Shown in pieces: positions 46,702-55,966 of a stretch of DNA of 64,000 bases (its first letter is position 1; every line of letters starts with the position of its first letter). The translations under genes were made by a program, and so were the position numbers. The stretch lies in contig NZ_JAQOUE010000001.1 in NCBI RefSeq assembly GCF_032191465.1, forward strand, positions 2,542,001 through 2,606,000, written 5' to 3'. Source of the stretch: Candidatus Nitronereus thalassa. Its GTDB lineage: Bacteria; Nitrospirota; Nitrospiria; Nitrospirales; UBA8639. The notes below the pieces were generated by a model, which saw only the letters and a program-made list of their open reading frames with translations, did not search any database and was not told the DNA's origin.

Positions 46702-47511
46702 ATGGCTTCTCCCACCAAAGTCATCATTACCGGAGCCGCCGGACGAATGGGAAAACGGTTGGTGTCCCTTGTGCAAGAATCACCAAATCTTCAACTCGCT
46801 GGAGCCACTGAAGCGAAAGGGCACCCGGGTCTAGGAAGAGATGCCGGGGATATCGCAGGGTGTGGACCTCTGGGGGTGTCATTGGTGAGTGACCTGGCCA
46901 CGGTGTTGCAACAGGCTGACGTGGTTGTCGATTTTACCTCACCGACTGTCACGCTTGGTCATCTCACTCTCGCCGTTCAGCATAAGCGCGCCATGGTAAT
47001 CGGCACCACAGGGTTTTCTCCCGATGAGATGAAACAACTTCGGAGACATGCGGAATCAATCCCCTGCGTTCAAGCCCCAAATATGAGTGTGGGCATTAAC
47101 GTGCTGCTCGAAATTATCGGAAAAGTCGCGCAGGCCCTTGGGGACGACTACGACCTCGAAATTATCGATGCACATCATAACAAGAAGAAAGACGCACCGA
47201 GTGGCACCGCCTTAAAATTGGCAGAAGCCTTGGCCGCGGCGAAGAACTGGGATTTAGAAGAAACCGGTGTCTATGCCAGACATGGTATCATTGGTGAGCG
47301 GTCGTCAAAAGAAATCGGCATTCAGACGGTTCGTGCCGGTGATATCGTGGGGGACCATACCGTGTTGTATGGTGGGCCCGGAGAGCGGATCGAAATCACG
47401 CACCGCGCCCACAACCGAGACCCATTTGCGCGGGGAGCCTTGCGTGCCGCAGAATGGGTAGTGAAGCAACCGCCTGGGTTGTATGGCATGGCGGATGTTC
47501 TAGGCTTATAA
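46702..47511 (+). CDS. dapB: 4-hydroxy-tetrahydrodipicolinate reductase
   Basis: A 269-residue reductase acting directly after DapA. NAD(P) motif GAAGRMGKRL; HHNKKKDAPSGTAL holds the catalytic His and Lys; GERSSKEIGIQTVRAG follows. Starts 8 nt after the dapA stop. Confidence 0.95.
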   Translation: MASPTKVIITGAAGRMGKRLVSLVQESPNLQLAGATEAKGHPGLGRDAGDIAGCGPLGVSLVSDLATVLQQADVVVDFTSPTVTLGHLTLAVQHKRAMVIGTTGFSPDEMKQLRRHAESIPCVQAPNMSVGINVLLEIIGKVAQALGDDYDLEIIDAHHNKKKDAPSGTALKLAEALAAAKNWDLEETGVYARHGIIGERSSKEIGIQTVRAGDIVGDHTVLYGGPGERIEITHRAHNRDPFARGALRAAEWVVKQPPGLYGMADVLGL

Positions 47512-47554
47512 TTTTTTAATTTCTTTATTGCGAGACAGTTGGGAGGTTTCAGTC

Positions 47555-47797
47555 ATGGATATGTTTGGGAAAGTACCCCTTATAGAGATGCCGGTCCACG
47601 TCACACCGGATCAAAAGAAGTGGTTGGATAAAATGGTGGAGGAAGGCCGGATTGCAGTTCCTCCAGGTGGAACTTTAGAAAAAGGTTCGGTTATTTCTAT
47701 GTTCCTTCGGATGTTGATCCACAACGCGATGGAAGAGCAGATGCGGCAAGCTGCATTGGATGCGGAGGACGAGGATGACGATGATGATGACGATTAA
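47555..47797 (+). CDS. Small protein with acidic C-terminal tail, function unknown
   Basis: An 80-residue protein with a compact region (VHVTPDQKKWLDKMVEEGRI...SVISMFLRMLIHNAMEE) and a tail of ~12 acidic residues. The first part looks like a small helical regulatory domain but I recognise no family. GGGAGG precedes the ATG, 43 bp after dapB, so probably part of that operon. Confidence 0.65.
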   Translation: MDMFGKVPLIEMPVHVTPDQKKWLDKMVEEGRIAVPPGGTLEKGSVISMFLRMLIHNAMEEQMRQAALDAEDEDDDDDDD

Positions 47798-47862
47798 ACG
47801 TTCCCTTTAATCCCTCCTTTTTCAGCTCCTTCAATATTCTTAGAAATCTGTTCTTCCCTTTT

Positions 47863-47883
47863 CCCCTCCTTTGTAAGGAGGGG
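47863..47883. repeat. Short palindrome CCCCTCCTT-TGT-AAGGAGGGG
   Basis: A perfect 9-bp-arm hairpin followed by TAGGGGAGG. Such pyrimidine/purine palindromes are common dispersed repeats in environmental genomes. With no T-tract it is not a typical terminator, although it could end the dapB operon. Confidence 0.6.
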
Positions 47884-47964
47884 TAGGGGAGGTAGAGTCT
47901 TCCTCTTCTCCTTTACAAATACTCTTCTCATCCAAATTCAAAACGGTTTGATTTTTTATTTTAG

Positions 47965-48176
47965 CCGGGTTTCGCCCCGGCCCGACGAGGTCCTTTTGTT
48001 TCGGCAAAAGGACCCAAAACCATTTTTGCCTGTGTGCGGCCCCTCCGATCCTACTAAGAAGCAGGTTCTGCGGGGGGCCTCCATCTCCGTCCCAAATAAG
48101 ATGGCTCGGGAACTCGCTCCGAGGTACAAGGCCACCTCTCCGCTCAAACAGCCTTCGCCAGAATAGTCGAATTCGG
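47965..48176 (+). repeat. Dispersed ~200-bp repeat, copy A
   Basis: It shares long identical blocks with the reverse complement of 49183-49365: CTTTTGTTTCGGCAAAAGG, AATAAGATGGCTCGGGAACT and CCACCTCTCCGCTCAAACAG. Homology starts at CGGG and ends at ATTCGG. The two copies face each other and flank one AT-rich gene. Confidence 0.85.
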
Positions 48177-48306
48177 AACCGCGGCTCCGCCGAGCCCGAA
48201 GGCGGAGAAACCCTCAAGAAATTAATCCCGTGTCCAAACTAATGATGGATCTGGCCGAATCCTAATGGGACTCAATTCTCTTGACTCGCCCTATTTTTTT
48301 AGGCAC

Positions 48307-48951
48307 CTACCCCAGCATTGATCTCATATCCGCCAAATAAGAGTCGTAGGCTCTCCAACCTAGCAATGCAGTGATATTATCTGAATAATTCACGATCAGT
48401 TCGTTTTTTAAGTCAAAGGCTTGGTCCGTATAAAAAGTACCCTTATTATTAAAACTCTCAATCTGTGAGAGTTTTTTAAAGATAGCTGTATTTATTGGGT
48501 TCAAATTTCTCCCATCAAGGTGATTGTATTGGTTTCTGCCTGCATATATTATTAGCCCAATGGGAAGATCTCTTTCGGATCTGCCAACACAAAATTTTAC
48601 TGGTTTTGTTCCAGGTTTTATTATTCCTTTGAACTCTGGGATAATATCCGTATTTTTCGAATACTTTTGAATTCCCATCGCAGCTAACTGCAAAACTGTC
48701 CCACAAAGTGTAGCTAGGGCAAAAGATTCATCGACAAACTTTTCTTGTGCTGCAATTGCATTTTCAATTTTGCCTCTATTAAGTTTTTCCCATTCACGGT
48801 ATTCCTTTTGTATCTTTTCTTCTTCGGATTCATAGAACGCAAATGCTGGTGAATGAGCATCTTTCAGTATATTTATATAACTCTGAATGCCCTCAAAAAG
48901 CTTTATCGTCGCACTCTCGGTTTTGGAAAGATAATCTTCAATGGTATCCAT
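48307..48951 (-). CDS. AT-rich cargo gene, protein with RN-x3-H motif (HEPN-like?)
   Basis: A 214-residue soluble protein unlike its neighbours in base composition (notably AT-rich). It is mainly helical: an N-terminal helix with SYINILKDAHSPAF, then ALATLCGTVLQLAAMGIQKYS. A central IIYAGRNQYNHLDG contains R-N-x3-H, the RNase motif (R-x4-H with a polar residue after Arg) of HEPN toxins and defence RNases. A complete HEPN fold cannot be shown by eye. It sits alone between inverted repeats, with no obvious antitoxin. Probably acquired by transfer. The function is open. Confidence 0.55.
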   Translation of the reverse strand: MDTIEDYLSKTESATIKLFEGIQSYINILKDAHSPAFAFYESEEEKIQKEYREWEKLNRGKIENAIAAQEKFVDESFALATLCGTVLQLAAMGIQKYSKNTDIIPEFKGIIKPGTKPVKFCVGRSERDLPIGLIIYAGRNQYNHLDGRNLNPINTAIFKKLSQIESFNNKGTFYTDQAFDLKNELIVNYSDNITALLGWRAYDSYLADMRSMLG

Positions 48952-49182
48952 TTGTGATATCGTAATAATTTAAAATATTCACATAAGATGGGGAGCTTTG
49001 AGTTCCTGTTCGTATAACACGCCTCGGGATTTCTCGTCGAGGGTTTATAAGATGGAACCAAGTTGAGAGTTAGGCTCAAGGCATGAGAATTAAATTTTCG
49101 TTGGAATTTCTCTTTCCTTCTCCAAATTCGCAGAAATGATTTCCTCTTGATATCCCGCGTTGGGCGTGGCTGGGCTGCCGCC

Positions 49183-49365
49183 CCGAATCGACTTTTGGGC
49201 GAGGGCTGTTTGAGCGGAGAGGTGGCTTTGCACCTCGGAGTGAGTTCCCGAGCCATCTTATTCGGGGCGGTGGACCAGGGACCAGCAGGGCCGCGCACGG
49301 GCGTAAATGGTTTTGGCCCCTTTTGCCGAAACAAAAGGGGCTCGTCGCGCGGGCGCGAAAGCCCG
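49183..49365 (-). repeat. Dispersed ~200-bp repeat, copy B (inverted)
   Basis: The reverse complement aligns with copy A at 47965-48176 along its full length with scattered differences and one shorter internal stretch. It lies close downstream of hemL. Together the copies bracket positions 48177-49182. Confidence 0.85.
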
Positions 49366-49385
49366 CATTTAATATTTCTCCAATC

Positions 49386-50669
49386 CTACAATTTCTTAAA
49401 CACCTGATGTGCGGCTTCTAAGGTTTGATCGATATCGGCGGCGGTGTGGACGGTGGAGACAAACGCGGCTTCGAATTGGGAGGGGGCGAAGTAGGAACCG
49501 CGTTCTAACATCTTGTGAAAGAATTTGGCATAGCGTGTGGTATCTGATGTTTTGGCGGAGGCATAATCTGTGACTCGTCCATTTGTAAAGAATCCGCCCA
49601 TGAGGGAGCCGACTCGGGTTTGATAAAAAGGGATGTTGGCTTGCTTGGCGGCTTTGCCCAACCCTTCGGCTAATTGCTGTCCTCGTCGTTCTAATTTTTC
49701 ATACACGCCAGAAGTACTCAGTTTTTTCAATGTCTCGATTCCCGCGGTGACCGCTAAGGGATTCCCAGACAACGTGCCTGCCTGGTAGACCGGACCGACT
49801 GGTGCAATGAGATCCATGATTTCCTGTCTCCCGCCATAGGCTCCTACCGGGAGGCCGCCACCGATAATTTTCCCGAGACAGGTCAGGTCCGGTTTGATGT
49901 CGTACAAGGTTTGGGCTCCACCGTAGGATACGCGAAACCCTGAAATGACTTCATCGAAGATGAGCAGGATCCCATGCTTCTTTGTGAGGGTTCGCAGTTG
50001 TCGAAGAAATTCTTTTTTCGGCAAGACCACACCCATGTTTCCAGCAATAGGTTCCACAATGATGCAGGCCAGTTTTCGCCAATGTTTGTGAATCAGGCTT
50101 TTCACGGCGTCAATATCATTGTAAGGGGCCGTGAGGGTTTGGCTTGCAGCGGCCTTAGGAACCCCCGGGCTATCGGGAAGCCCCAAGGTAGCCGCGCCTG
50201 ACCCCGCTTTCACGAGCAGGTGATCAGCATGCCCATGATAACAGCCTTCAAATTTGAGGATGGCATCACGCTTGGTAAAACCCCGAGCGACACGGATGGC
50301 ACTCATAACGGCTTCGGTCCCGGAACTGACGAGACGAACTTTTTCTATGGAGGGGAATGCACGACAAATCATCTGCGCCAGGATGAGCTCTTGCTCTGTC
50401 GGCGCTCCATAGCTGGTTCCTAGGCTGGCGGCTCGCTGAATTGCTCGCACTACGGAGGGATTCGCGTGGCCTAATACCATTGGTCCCCAGGAAGCGACAT
50501 AATCCAGGTAGGTATTGCCATCAACATCAGTCACCTTCGCCCCTTGCGCTCGCTTGATAAACAATGGGCTTCCTCCCACCGAGCGAAATGCTCGGACTGG
50601 ACTGTTCACTCCTCCTGGGATTACCCGTTGGGATTGGGCAAAAAGTTTTTTTGATGTTGCGGTCTTCAC
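49386..50669 (-). CDS. hemL: Glutamate-1-semialdehyde 2,1-aminomutase
   Basis: A 427-residue class III PLP enzyme that makes 5-aminolevulinate for tetrapyrrole synthesis. VSSGTEAVMSAIRVAR, the Asp in LIFDEVISGFRVSYGG and the PLP lysine in CLGKIIGGGLPVGAYGG are present. Full length; heme demand of the cytochrome-rich metabolism fits. The repeat copy B ends 20 bp downstream of its stop. Confidence 0.95.
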   Translation of the reverse strand: MKTATSKKLFAQSQRVIPGGVNSPVRAFRSVGGSPLFIKRAQGAKVTDVDGNTYLDYVASWGPMVLGHANPSVVRAIQRAASLGTSYGAPTEQELILAQMICRAFPSIEKVRLVSSGTEAVMSAIRVARGFTKRDAILKFEGCYHGHADHLLVKAGSGAATLGLPDSPGVPKAAASQTLTAPYNDIDAVKSLIHKHWRKLACIIVEPIAGNMGVVLPKKEFLRQLRTLTKKHGILLIFDEVISGFRVSYGGAQTLYDIKPDLTCLGKIIGGGLPVGAYGGRQEIMDLIAPVGPVYQAGTLSGNPLAVTAGIETLKKLSTSGVYEKLERRGQQLAEGLGKAAKQANIPFYQTRVGSLMGGFFTNGRVTDYASAKTSDTTRYAKFFHKMLERGSYFAPSQFEAAFVSTVHTAADIDQTLEAAHQVFKKL

Positions 50670-50833
50670 GGATGAGGCCTCCTATTCAATGGTCACAATG
50701 AAAAAAATCATGGGGAAATTATTGCCCGTCCTTTTTTACGTCAATCGAAAATATCGACCCTCAAGTCTAGAAAATGTTTTTCCGATGGAGTCATTAACTG
50801 CCAATAAACCCACCATGATGGAAGGGAAACGCC

Positions 50834-51322
50834 ATGTATCTTGAAAAACGACACATCAACGAATCCACGGTGTTAGACTGTTTTGGAAAGTTTGAAGATC
50901 AGGATCATGACTTGTTCATGCGCACCCTGGAAGCTGTATATGCCGAAGGATGCCGATATGTGGTCGTGAATCTCACGTCGGTATATCAACTCAGTGACAA
51001 CATTATTGGATTGTTAAAATTTACACATGAATATTTTACGACGAGTGAGGGACAGCTCGCCTTGGTCAGTCCCTTAAGTTCGGTTCGCCGCGATCTTGAC
51101 CAGGCGGAGATTACCTCTACTATACCCACCTATCTTGCTGTGTATGATGCCCTTCATCGCCGCAACGCGGTGGTTGATGATTCGGCATTGACTCCAGAGC
51201 CCCTACCTACCCGCCGTCCTTTTGGAATTCCTCCAAAGAGCCAAGAAGATCGGGAAATTTCCAAACACCCAACACGGGTGACTGAACAAGAATTGGTGGG
51301 TGTTGGGGACCAAGGTCAGTAA
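50834..51322 (+). CDS. STAS-domain protein (anti-sigma factor antagonist-like)
   Basis: A 162-residue protein. Residues 1-115 form a STAS domain: GKFEDQDHDLFMRTLEAV, the strand VVVNLTSVYQLSDNIIGLL with the SxxxG-type serine region, and LALVSPLSSVRRDLD. The ~45-residue tail is Pro-rich. STAS antagonists bind anti-sigma kinases; the serine kinase partner is not in the window. GGAAGGGAAA precedes the ATG. Confidence 0.75.
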   Translation: MYLEKRHINESTVLDCFGKFEDQDHDLFMRTLEAVYAEGCRYVVVNLTSVYQLSDNIIGLLKFTHEYFTTSEGQLALVSPLSSVRRDLDQAEITSTIPTYLAVYDALHRRNAVVDDSALTPEPLPTRRPFGIPPKSQEDREISKHPTRVTEQELVGVGDQGQ

Positions 51323-51372
51323 GCTGGGGGCTCTAGCTGTTCTCAGAGAACTTCGGCACACCTGAGGGTAGT

Positions 51373-51585
51373 CTAATCGTTGTAGCGTTGCCCATTTTCT
51401 CCGGACCAACGAACAATCCCGACTTCTTCTGATTCCCACAAGGCTTCTTGCTCCTGAACGGCCAGGTCCTGCTCCTTTTGTTGATCTTCCACGCTGGGTC
51501 TCCCAGAAACCTTTTGAAGAGTGGCGATCCACTCTGGCGGTTTTTCGCCTTTGGGGCAATCTTTCCGAAGCACATTGACTGGCAT
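51373..51585 (-). CDS. Small charged protein, function unknown
   Basis: A 70-residue soluble protein with a Pro-rich start (RKDCPKGEKPPEW) and a Glu/Gln-rich helix. Unknown family. A strong GGAGGAATTCAC ribosome site supports translation. Confidence 0.6.
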   Translation of the reverse strand: MPVNVLRKDCPKGEKPPEWIATLQKVSGRPSVEDQQKEQDLAVQEQEALWESEEVGIVRWSGENGQRYND

Positions 51586-51617
51586 GTGAATTCCTCCTTA
51601 ACCAAAACAGCCCATTC

Positions 51618-51896
51618 TTAATCCACAAGGAACTCTAATAGGCGTATCCTCCTTGCCTCATGATTGTCAAGGAAGGAATCCCTTTCATGGCTAGGTCTTC
51701 CCGTGCTTTTTTCATCCCTAGTGATCATGCCATTCCAATAATTTCCAAAACTGTCAACAACTAAAACACTGTAAATTAAGTTACCATTCTGTTCTTCAAG
51801 AAGGACATGAATGGACGGTCCTTTTTTTCTGGTCTTAAGAGTTCGCGACAATTTATTGTAGGGGAATCCTAGGCGAATGGGTTCATCCGCTATCAT
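51618..51896 (-). CDS. Possible small protein
   Basis: A 92-residue frame with weak start context and a plausible beta-rich N-terminal half (GPSIHVLLEEQNGNLIYSVLVVDSFGNYW). It could be a real unknown protein located upstream of the previous small gene on the same strand, but nothing beyond length and composition supports it. Confidence 0.35.
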   Translation of the reverse strand: MIADEPIRLGFPYNKLSRTLKTRKKGPSIHVLLEEQNGNLIYSVLVVDSFGNYWNGMITRDEKSTGRPSHERDSFLDNHEARRIRLLEFLVD

Positions 51897-52004
51897 AATG
51901 TAATGAAATTACAGGACTTTTTCGAACAAATTGAGAGTTTCCCTCGCAGTGAAAGTCTTTCTATCCGCTTCAAATAAATTTTTGGGGCGACGCCCCATTC
52001 ATAT

Positions 52005-52020
52005 TGGCACGATAGTTGCG
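52005..52020 (+). promoter_or_regulatory. Sigma54-type (-24/-12) promoter upstream of the GAF kinase
   Basis: TGGCACG-ATAG-TTGCG fits the RpoN consensus, with 10 nt between GG and GC; only the last base differs from TTGCW. It lies ~63 bp before the kinase start, consistent with transcription beginning near 52031 and extending through the kinase-CHAT-cyclase genes. Confidence 0.75.
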
Positions 52021-52082
52021 GCTTAAGCATTGTCGTAAGTGTTTCTCGTTGGTCAATACATTAGCAATTCAGGTGAGGGGGC

Positions 52083-53426
52083 ATGATGGATACCCAAAAA
52101 TTTGGAAAATCAGGCATCAAGGGATCTTCCCAAAGGCCATGCCTTTCCTCTACCGAAAAAACCCACTGGAAGCTGGCCGCGGTGGAAGGGCTCAATCAAG
52201 CCTTGTTTCAAGAACGAGGCATATACCAATTTGCCAGCATGACATTGGATTATGCCTTTCATATCGTTGGAGGCCAGGCAGGTTCTCTTCTTTTGGCCTC
52301 GCCAAAAAATAAACATCTAGAATTCTTTCTCTCCAAAGGATCCAATCCTGTGCCAAGAAACACGACGGTGGCCTGGCATTCGGGAATCGCCGGTTATGTA
52401 TTTCATTCAGGGATCTCCGAATTTGTATCCGATGCCCCTCGTGACCCTCGCTACTGGCCAGAAATCGATCGGTTGACCGGATATTTCACGCAAAATCTCA
52501 TTGCGACACCGATCAAGCATCCAAATGGGCATTCCATGGGGGTTGTGGAAATACTTAATGTGAACGAGGAAGCCCTAAGCGAAGAAGATAAGAAATTTCT
52601 TCAAGTGTTGTCCTCATTTCTCTCGATGGCCCTTCATCGTCAATGGTCCGACCAAATGACGCAACGAGAAGACTTAAAAAATTTTATCAAGGATTGTGCC
52701 CATGATATGAAAAATTTATTAATGCCCATTCTGGATGGCACGGATTTGTTGAAAGATGAATCCCGGCAAATTCTCGATCGAGTCCCGTCCCAGGAAATTC
52801 TCCTTATGAAGCCGAGTATCCATGTTTGGGAAGAAAGCCTGGGTATGATTGAAAGAAATGGCAGGCGCCTTCAAAGGAAAGCCAAGGACCTGGTGGACTG
52901 CCTCATGGGCCATATCGCCTTAAACGAACTCACCTCGTGTTCCATTCAATCGGTGACTGATGAGGTGTTGGACGCCTTGTCCATTCCTATTCACAAATTA
53001 AATCTGACCATCGAGAAATATGGACTGGAGACCCTGCCATTCCTGCAAGGCGATGAGAGAAAACTCTTTAGTGTGTTCTACAACCTTCTCCACAATGCGG
53101 TGACGGCTCTTCACAAGGGGGGCGTCATTCGGATCTATGGTTCTAGAGAGGGTGAACATATTTGCGTAAAGATTTGTGATGACGGCCCAGGAATATCCCA
53201 GGAAGAAATCGATGTCTTGTTTTCCACTAAAATAGTCAGCAAGAAATCATTGGGAAACGGATTGGGGATGAACAGTGTCAGGCACGCCATAGAGGAACAC
53301 GGAGGCTTCATCAAGGTGGAAAGTGCCAAGGGCATTGGCACGACGGTTTATATTTCCCTCCCTATACAGGGAATGTTGGTAAACTCCAATTGGGAAAGTC
53401 CAGATTCCCCAAGAGACGGAGATTGA
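52083..53426 (+). CDS. Soluble GAF-domain sensor histidine kinase
   Basis: A 447-residue cytoplasmic kinase without membrane segments. GAF domain (~45-185; HSGIAGYVFHSG, NLIATPIKHPNG), then a HisKA-like region with candidate H207 (DCAHDMKNLL) and an ATPase domain (N-box NLLHNAVTAL, DDGPGIS, GNGLGMNSV). It has no receiver. AGGTGAGGGG precedes the ATG. It starts the CHAT/CHASE2 gene group and is read from a sigma54-type promoter. The regulator at 58104 might be its partner, but that protein lacks a receiver, so signalling between them is not evident. Confidence 0.85.
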   Translation: MMDTQKFGKSGIKGSSQRPCLSSTEKTHWKLAAVEGLNQALFQERGIYQFASMTLDYAFHIVGGQAGSLLLASPKNKHLEFFLSKGSNPVPRNTTVAWHSGIAGYVFHSGISEFVSDAPRDPRYWPEIDRLTGYFTQNLIATPIKHPNGHSMGVVEILNVNEEALSEEDKKFLQVLSSFLSMALHRQWSDQMTQREDLKNFIKDCAHDMKNLLMPILDGTDLLKDESRQILDRVPSQEILLMKPSIHVWEESLGMIERNGRRLQRKAKDLVDCLMGHIALNELTSCSIQSVTDEVLDALSIPIHKLNLTIEKYGLETLPFLQGDERKLFSVFYNLLHNAVTALHKGGVIRIYGSREGEHICVKICDDGPGISQEEIDVLFSTKIVSKKSLGNGLGMNSVRHAIEEHGGFIKVESAKGIGTTVYISLPIQGMLVNSNWESPDSPRDGD

Positions 53427-53593
53427 TCCACAACAGGAGTTGACATATTTGCATTTCCTCCAACAAGGGTCCTACAATTCACCGTCAAGAGGTTCTAATA
53501 CTGGCCGGAGGTGATGGGTGGATATTTAAGGACTTATTTTTAAAAAATATCAGACTATAAAGGGTACCTTTTGGTTAGTCCAAAAAATTTCTA

Positions 53594-55966
53594 ATGTTGA
53601 CCTTTTCCCTATCACCTCCCTTCGAAAAAAAACGCGAATTCGCTTTATTTCTAAATTTATCCGCTACTGCTAAAATCTTACTTCTCGCTGTCCTTCTGCT
53701 CATTGTTCTAGAGTTTTTGAGTGTTCCCTCATTTGCTCAGACCCCCCAACATCCCCAAGAACACTTCTCGAAGGGAATATCTGAATTTCAGAATGGAAAA
53801 TTTGAACAAGCCGCGCTGAGCTTTTCAGATGCCGCCCGTTCTTATGAGGAAGATAAAAAACCCAATGATCAAATTCAGGCGCTGACACATTTAGCGGAAT
53901 CTGTTTACCATTTGGGTCAATACCAAAAAGCTTTGGTCACCTTTCAGGCGGCATTGAATCTTTGTAAACGGGTGACAAGCTGCGTACAGCAGCCAATCCT
54001 CCTTGGCAGAATTGGCAATGTGCTCTTTGCCATGGGTCAGACCACACCAGCTATTGATTATCTAAAGTCTGCATTGACTTTGGCCAGAAGAGCAGATAAC
54101 CCGTCCTATACGGCATCCTTGTTAAATGATTTAGGGAACACCCTCGCTGCAGATAACCGAAATGCCGAAGCAATTGCTGCCTACACCGAAGGGATCATAT
54201 TATCGGAAGGGGTTGGAAACGAGTCTCTAGCCATTACCGCCCTCACCAATTCGGCAAAAACATGGGTTCAGGAAAAAGATGACGAAGCCGCAGAGCAACA
54301 ACTCGATCTCGCCCAAAGCCGAATCCAAAAATTGCCAGACTCACACCAAAAAGTAGCCTTACTGGTTAATTTCGGCATGGTTTTTCATGATTTAAGTGAT
54401 TCTATTTCCCCTCAGAAAAGACATCTAAAAAGGAAAGCCGCTTCTGCTCTTGAATCAGCAGCGCAAATTGGGGAACGTCTCGGCGACCATCGCATGAGTT
54501 CATACGCGTGGGGGCACCTTGGACGGTTGTATGAAGCCGAAGGGCATGTTCAGGAAGCGCTTCAGCTTACACGACGAGCCGTGCTGACCGCCCAACAGGC
54601 CAATGCGCCAGAGTCCTTATATCAATGGGAATGGCAAACCGGGCGCTTACTTCGTGCCTTGAACCAACCACAAGAGGCCATAGAGGCCTATCAAAGGGCG
54701 ATAGGCACCTTGCAGCCGATTCGTTCGGAGTTTTCTTTTAGCCCCAAACATACTCTATTGAGTTTTCGTGAAAAGGTGGGGCCACTCTTCTTTCAACTTG
54801 CCGATCTTATTCTGAAGCAGGCCGATGTAGCCACGTCTATATCCCAATCACGCGAATGGCTCTTGCAGGCTCGGGAGACTGTCGAAGCATTCAAGGTTGC
54901 CGAACTTCAAGACTATTTTCGTGATGATTGTGTTCAAGCCACCCTCGCGCATATAGAAAAAGTTGATAAAATTTCCCAAAAGACAACGGCAATTCTCTAT
55001 CCCATCATCTTGCCTAATCGGTTGGAACTGTTGGTGAGTGTCGCCGGCCAGCTCTATCGTCAGACGGTTCCTATTGACGAACAAACCTTCACCCATGAAG
55101 TCAGAGCGTTCCGGAGATTCCTGGAGAAGCGAACCACCAATCAATACAGGCCTCATGCACAACAATTGTACGATTGGCTCATCAGGCCAATTAACTCGGA
55201 CTTGAAACAAGCGGGGATTGATACATTAGTCATCGTGCCAGATGGGGCGCTTCGTACGATCCCTATCGGTGCCTTATATGATGGGGAGCAATTTCTTATT
55301 CAGCACTACGCCCTTGCTACGACTCCTGGCCTGACTCTCACCGACCCTCATCCTTTGAACCGGGAGTCTTTGAAGGTATTATCGGTGGGTCTCACCAAAT
55401 CGGTCCAGGGATTTCCCCCCCTCCCCAGCGTGGCTGATGAATTGAAGACACTAGACGAACTGTTTCAGGGCAAGGGTCTTATGAATGAACAATTTGTGGT
55501 GTCGTCCTTGGAACAGGAAATGAAAAAAGAACCATTTTCCATTGTTCATATTGCCTCACACGGAAGTTTTGCCAGCACTTCGAAAGACAGTTTTGTGTTG
55601 GCGTTTGATGAACCGCTGACTATGGATCGGCTCGATGAGATCATTGGGCTCTACCAATTCAGGGATTCCCCGCTGGATCTTCTTACCCTCAGTGCTTGTG
55701 AAACAGCGGCTGGGGATGATCGTGCCGCCTTAGGGCTTGCGGGTGTTGCGATTAAGGCTGGCGCGCGGAGTGCCTTGGCCACGTTGTGGTTTATCAACGA
55801 CAAAGTTTCGTCGGACTTAGTTTCAGAATTTTACACTCAACTCTTAGATCCTTCCCTATCAAAAGCCATGGCGCTGCAACGAGCGCAAATAAAGATCATA
55901 GGGGATCCGACCTATCAGCATCCAGGATATTGGGCACCCTTTTTGCTTCTGAATAATTGGCTCTAA
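53594..55966 (+). CDS. Exported or membrane-anchored TPR-CHAT protease-like protein
   Basis: A 790-residue protein. Hydrophobic signal or anchor at ~27-48 (ending PSFAQT), then about eight TPR repeats (~55-375) and a C-terminal CHAT caspase-like domain (~520-790). The catalytic dyad is visible: H656 in IVHIASHGSF and C702 in TLSACETAAG. Active CHAT peptidases cut a partner protein; examples include the gasdermin-like and type III-E CRISPR (Craspase) systems. Here its neighbours are a CHASE2 cyclase, DUF928 and TpsB, as in cyanobacteria. The cyclase frame begins before its stop, so they are translationally coupled. Confidence 0.85.
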   Translation: MLTFSLSPPFEKKREFALFLNLSATAKILLLAVLLLIVLEFLSVPSFAQTPQHPQEHFSKGISEFQNGKFEQAALSFSDAARSYEEDKKPNDQIQALTHLAESVYHLGQYQKALVTFQAALNLCKRVTSCVQQPILLGRIGNVLFAMGQTTPAIDYLKSALTLARRADNPSYTASLLNDLGNTLAADNRNAEAIAAYTEGIILSEGVGNESLAITALTNSAKTWVQEKDDEAAEQQLDLAQSRIQKLPDSHQKVALLVNFGMVFHDLSDSISPQKRHLKRKAASALESAAQIGERLGDHRMSSYAWGHLGRLYEAEGHVQEALQLTRRAVLTAQQANAPESLYQWEWQTGRLLRALNQPQEAIEAYQRAIGTLQPIRSEFSFSPKHTLLSFREKVGPLFFQLADLILKQADVATSISQSREWLLQARETVEAFKVAELQDYFRDDCVQATLAHIEKVDKISQKTTAILYPIILPNRLELLVSVAGQLYRQTVPIDEQTFTHEVRAFRRFLEKRTTNQYRPHAQQLYDWLIRPINSDLKQAGIDTLVIVPDGALRTIPIGALYDGEQFLIQHYALATTPGLTLTDPHPLNRESLKVLSVGLTKSVQGFPPLPSVADELKTLDELFQGKGLMNEQFVVSSLEQEMKKEPFSIVHIASHGSFASTSKDSFVLAFDEPLTMDRLDEIIGLYQFRDSPLDLLTLSACETAAGDDRAALGLAGVAIKAGARSALATLWFINDKVSSDLVSEFYTQLLDPSLSKAMALQRAQIKIIGDPTYQHPGYWAPFLLLNNWL

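Noticed and set aside
47948-48166. 72-codon frame in repeat copy A, similar to one in copy B
   Set aside because: The similarity follows from the DNA repeat; frames are not equally preserved and no start signal is present.
53594-55966. CHAT protein as part of a type III-E CRISPR or gasdermin system
   Set aside because: No CRISPR array, Cas protein or gasdermin-like gene is nearby; neighbours fit the CHASE2/DUF928/TpsB grouping instead.
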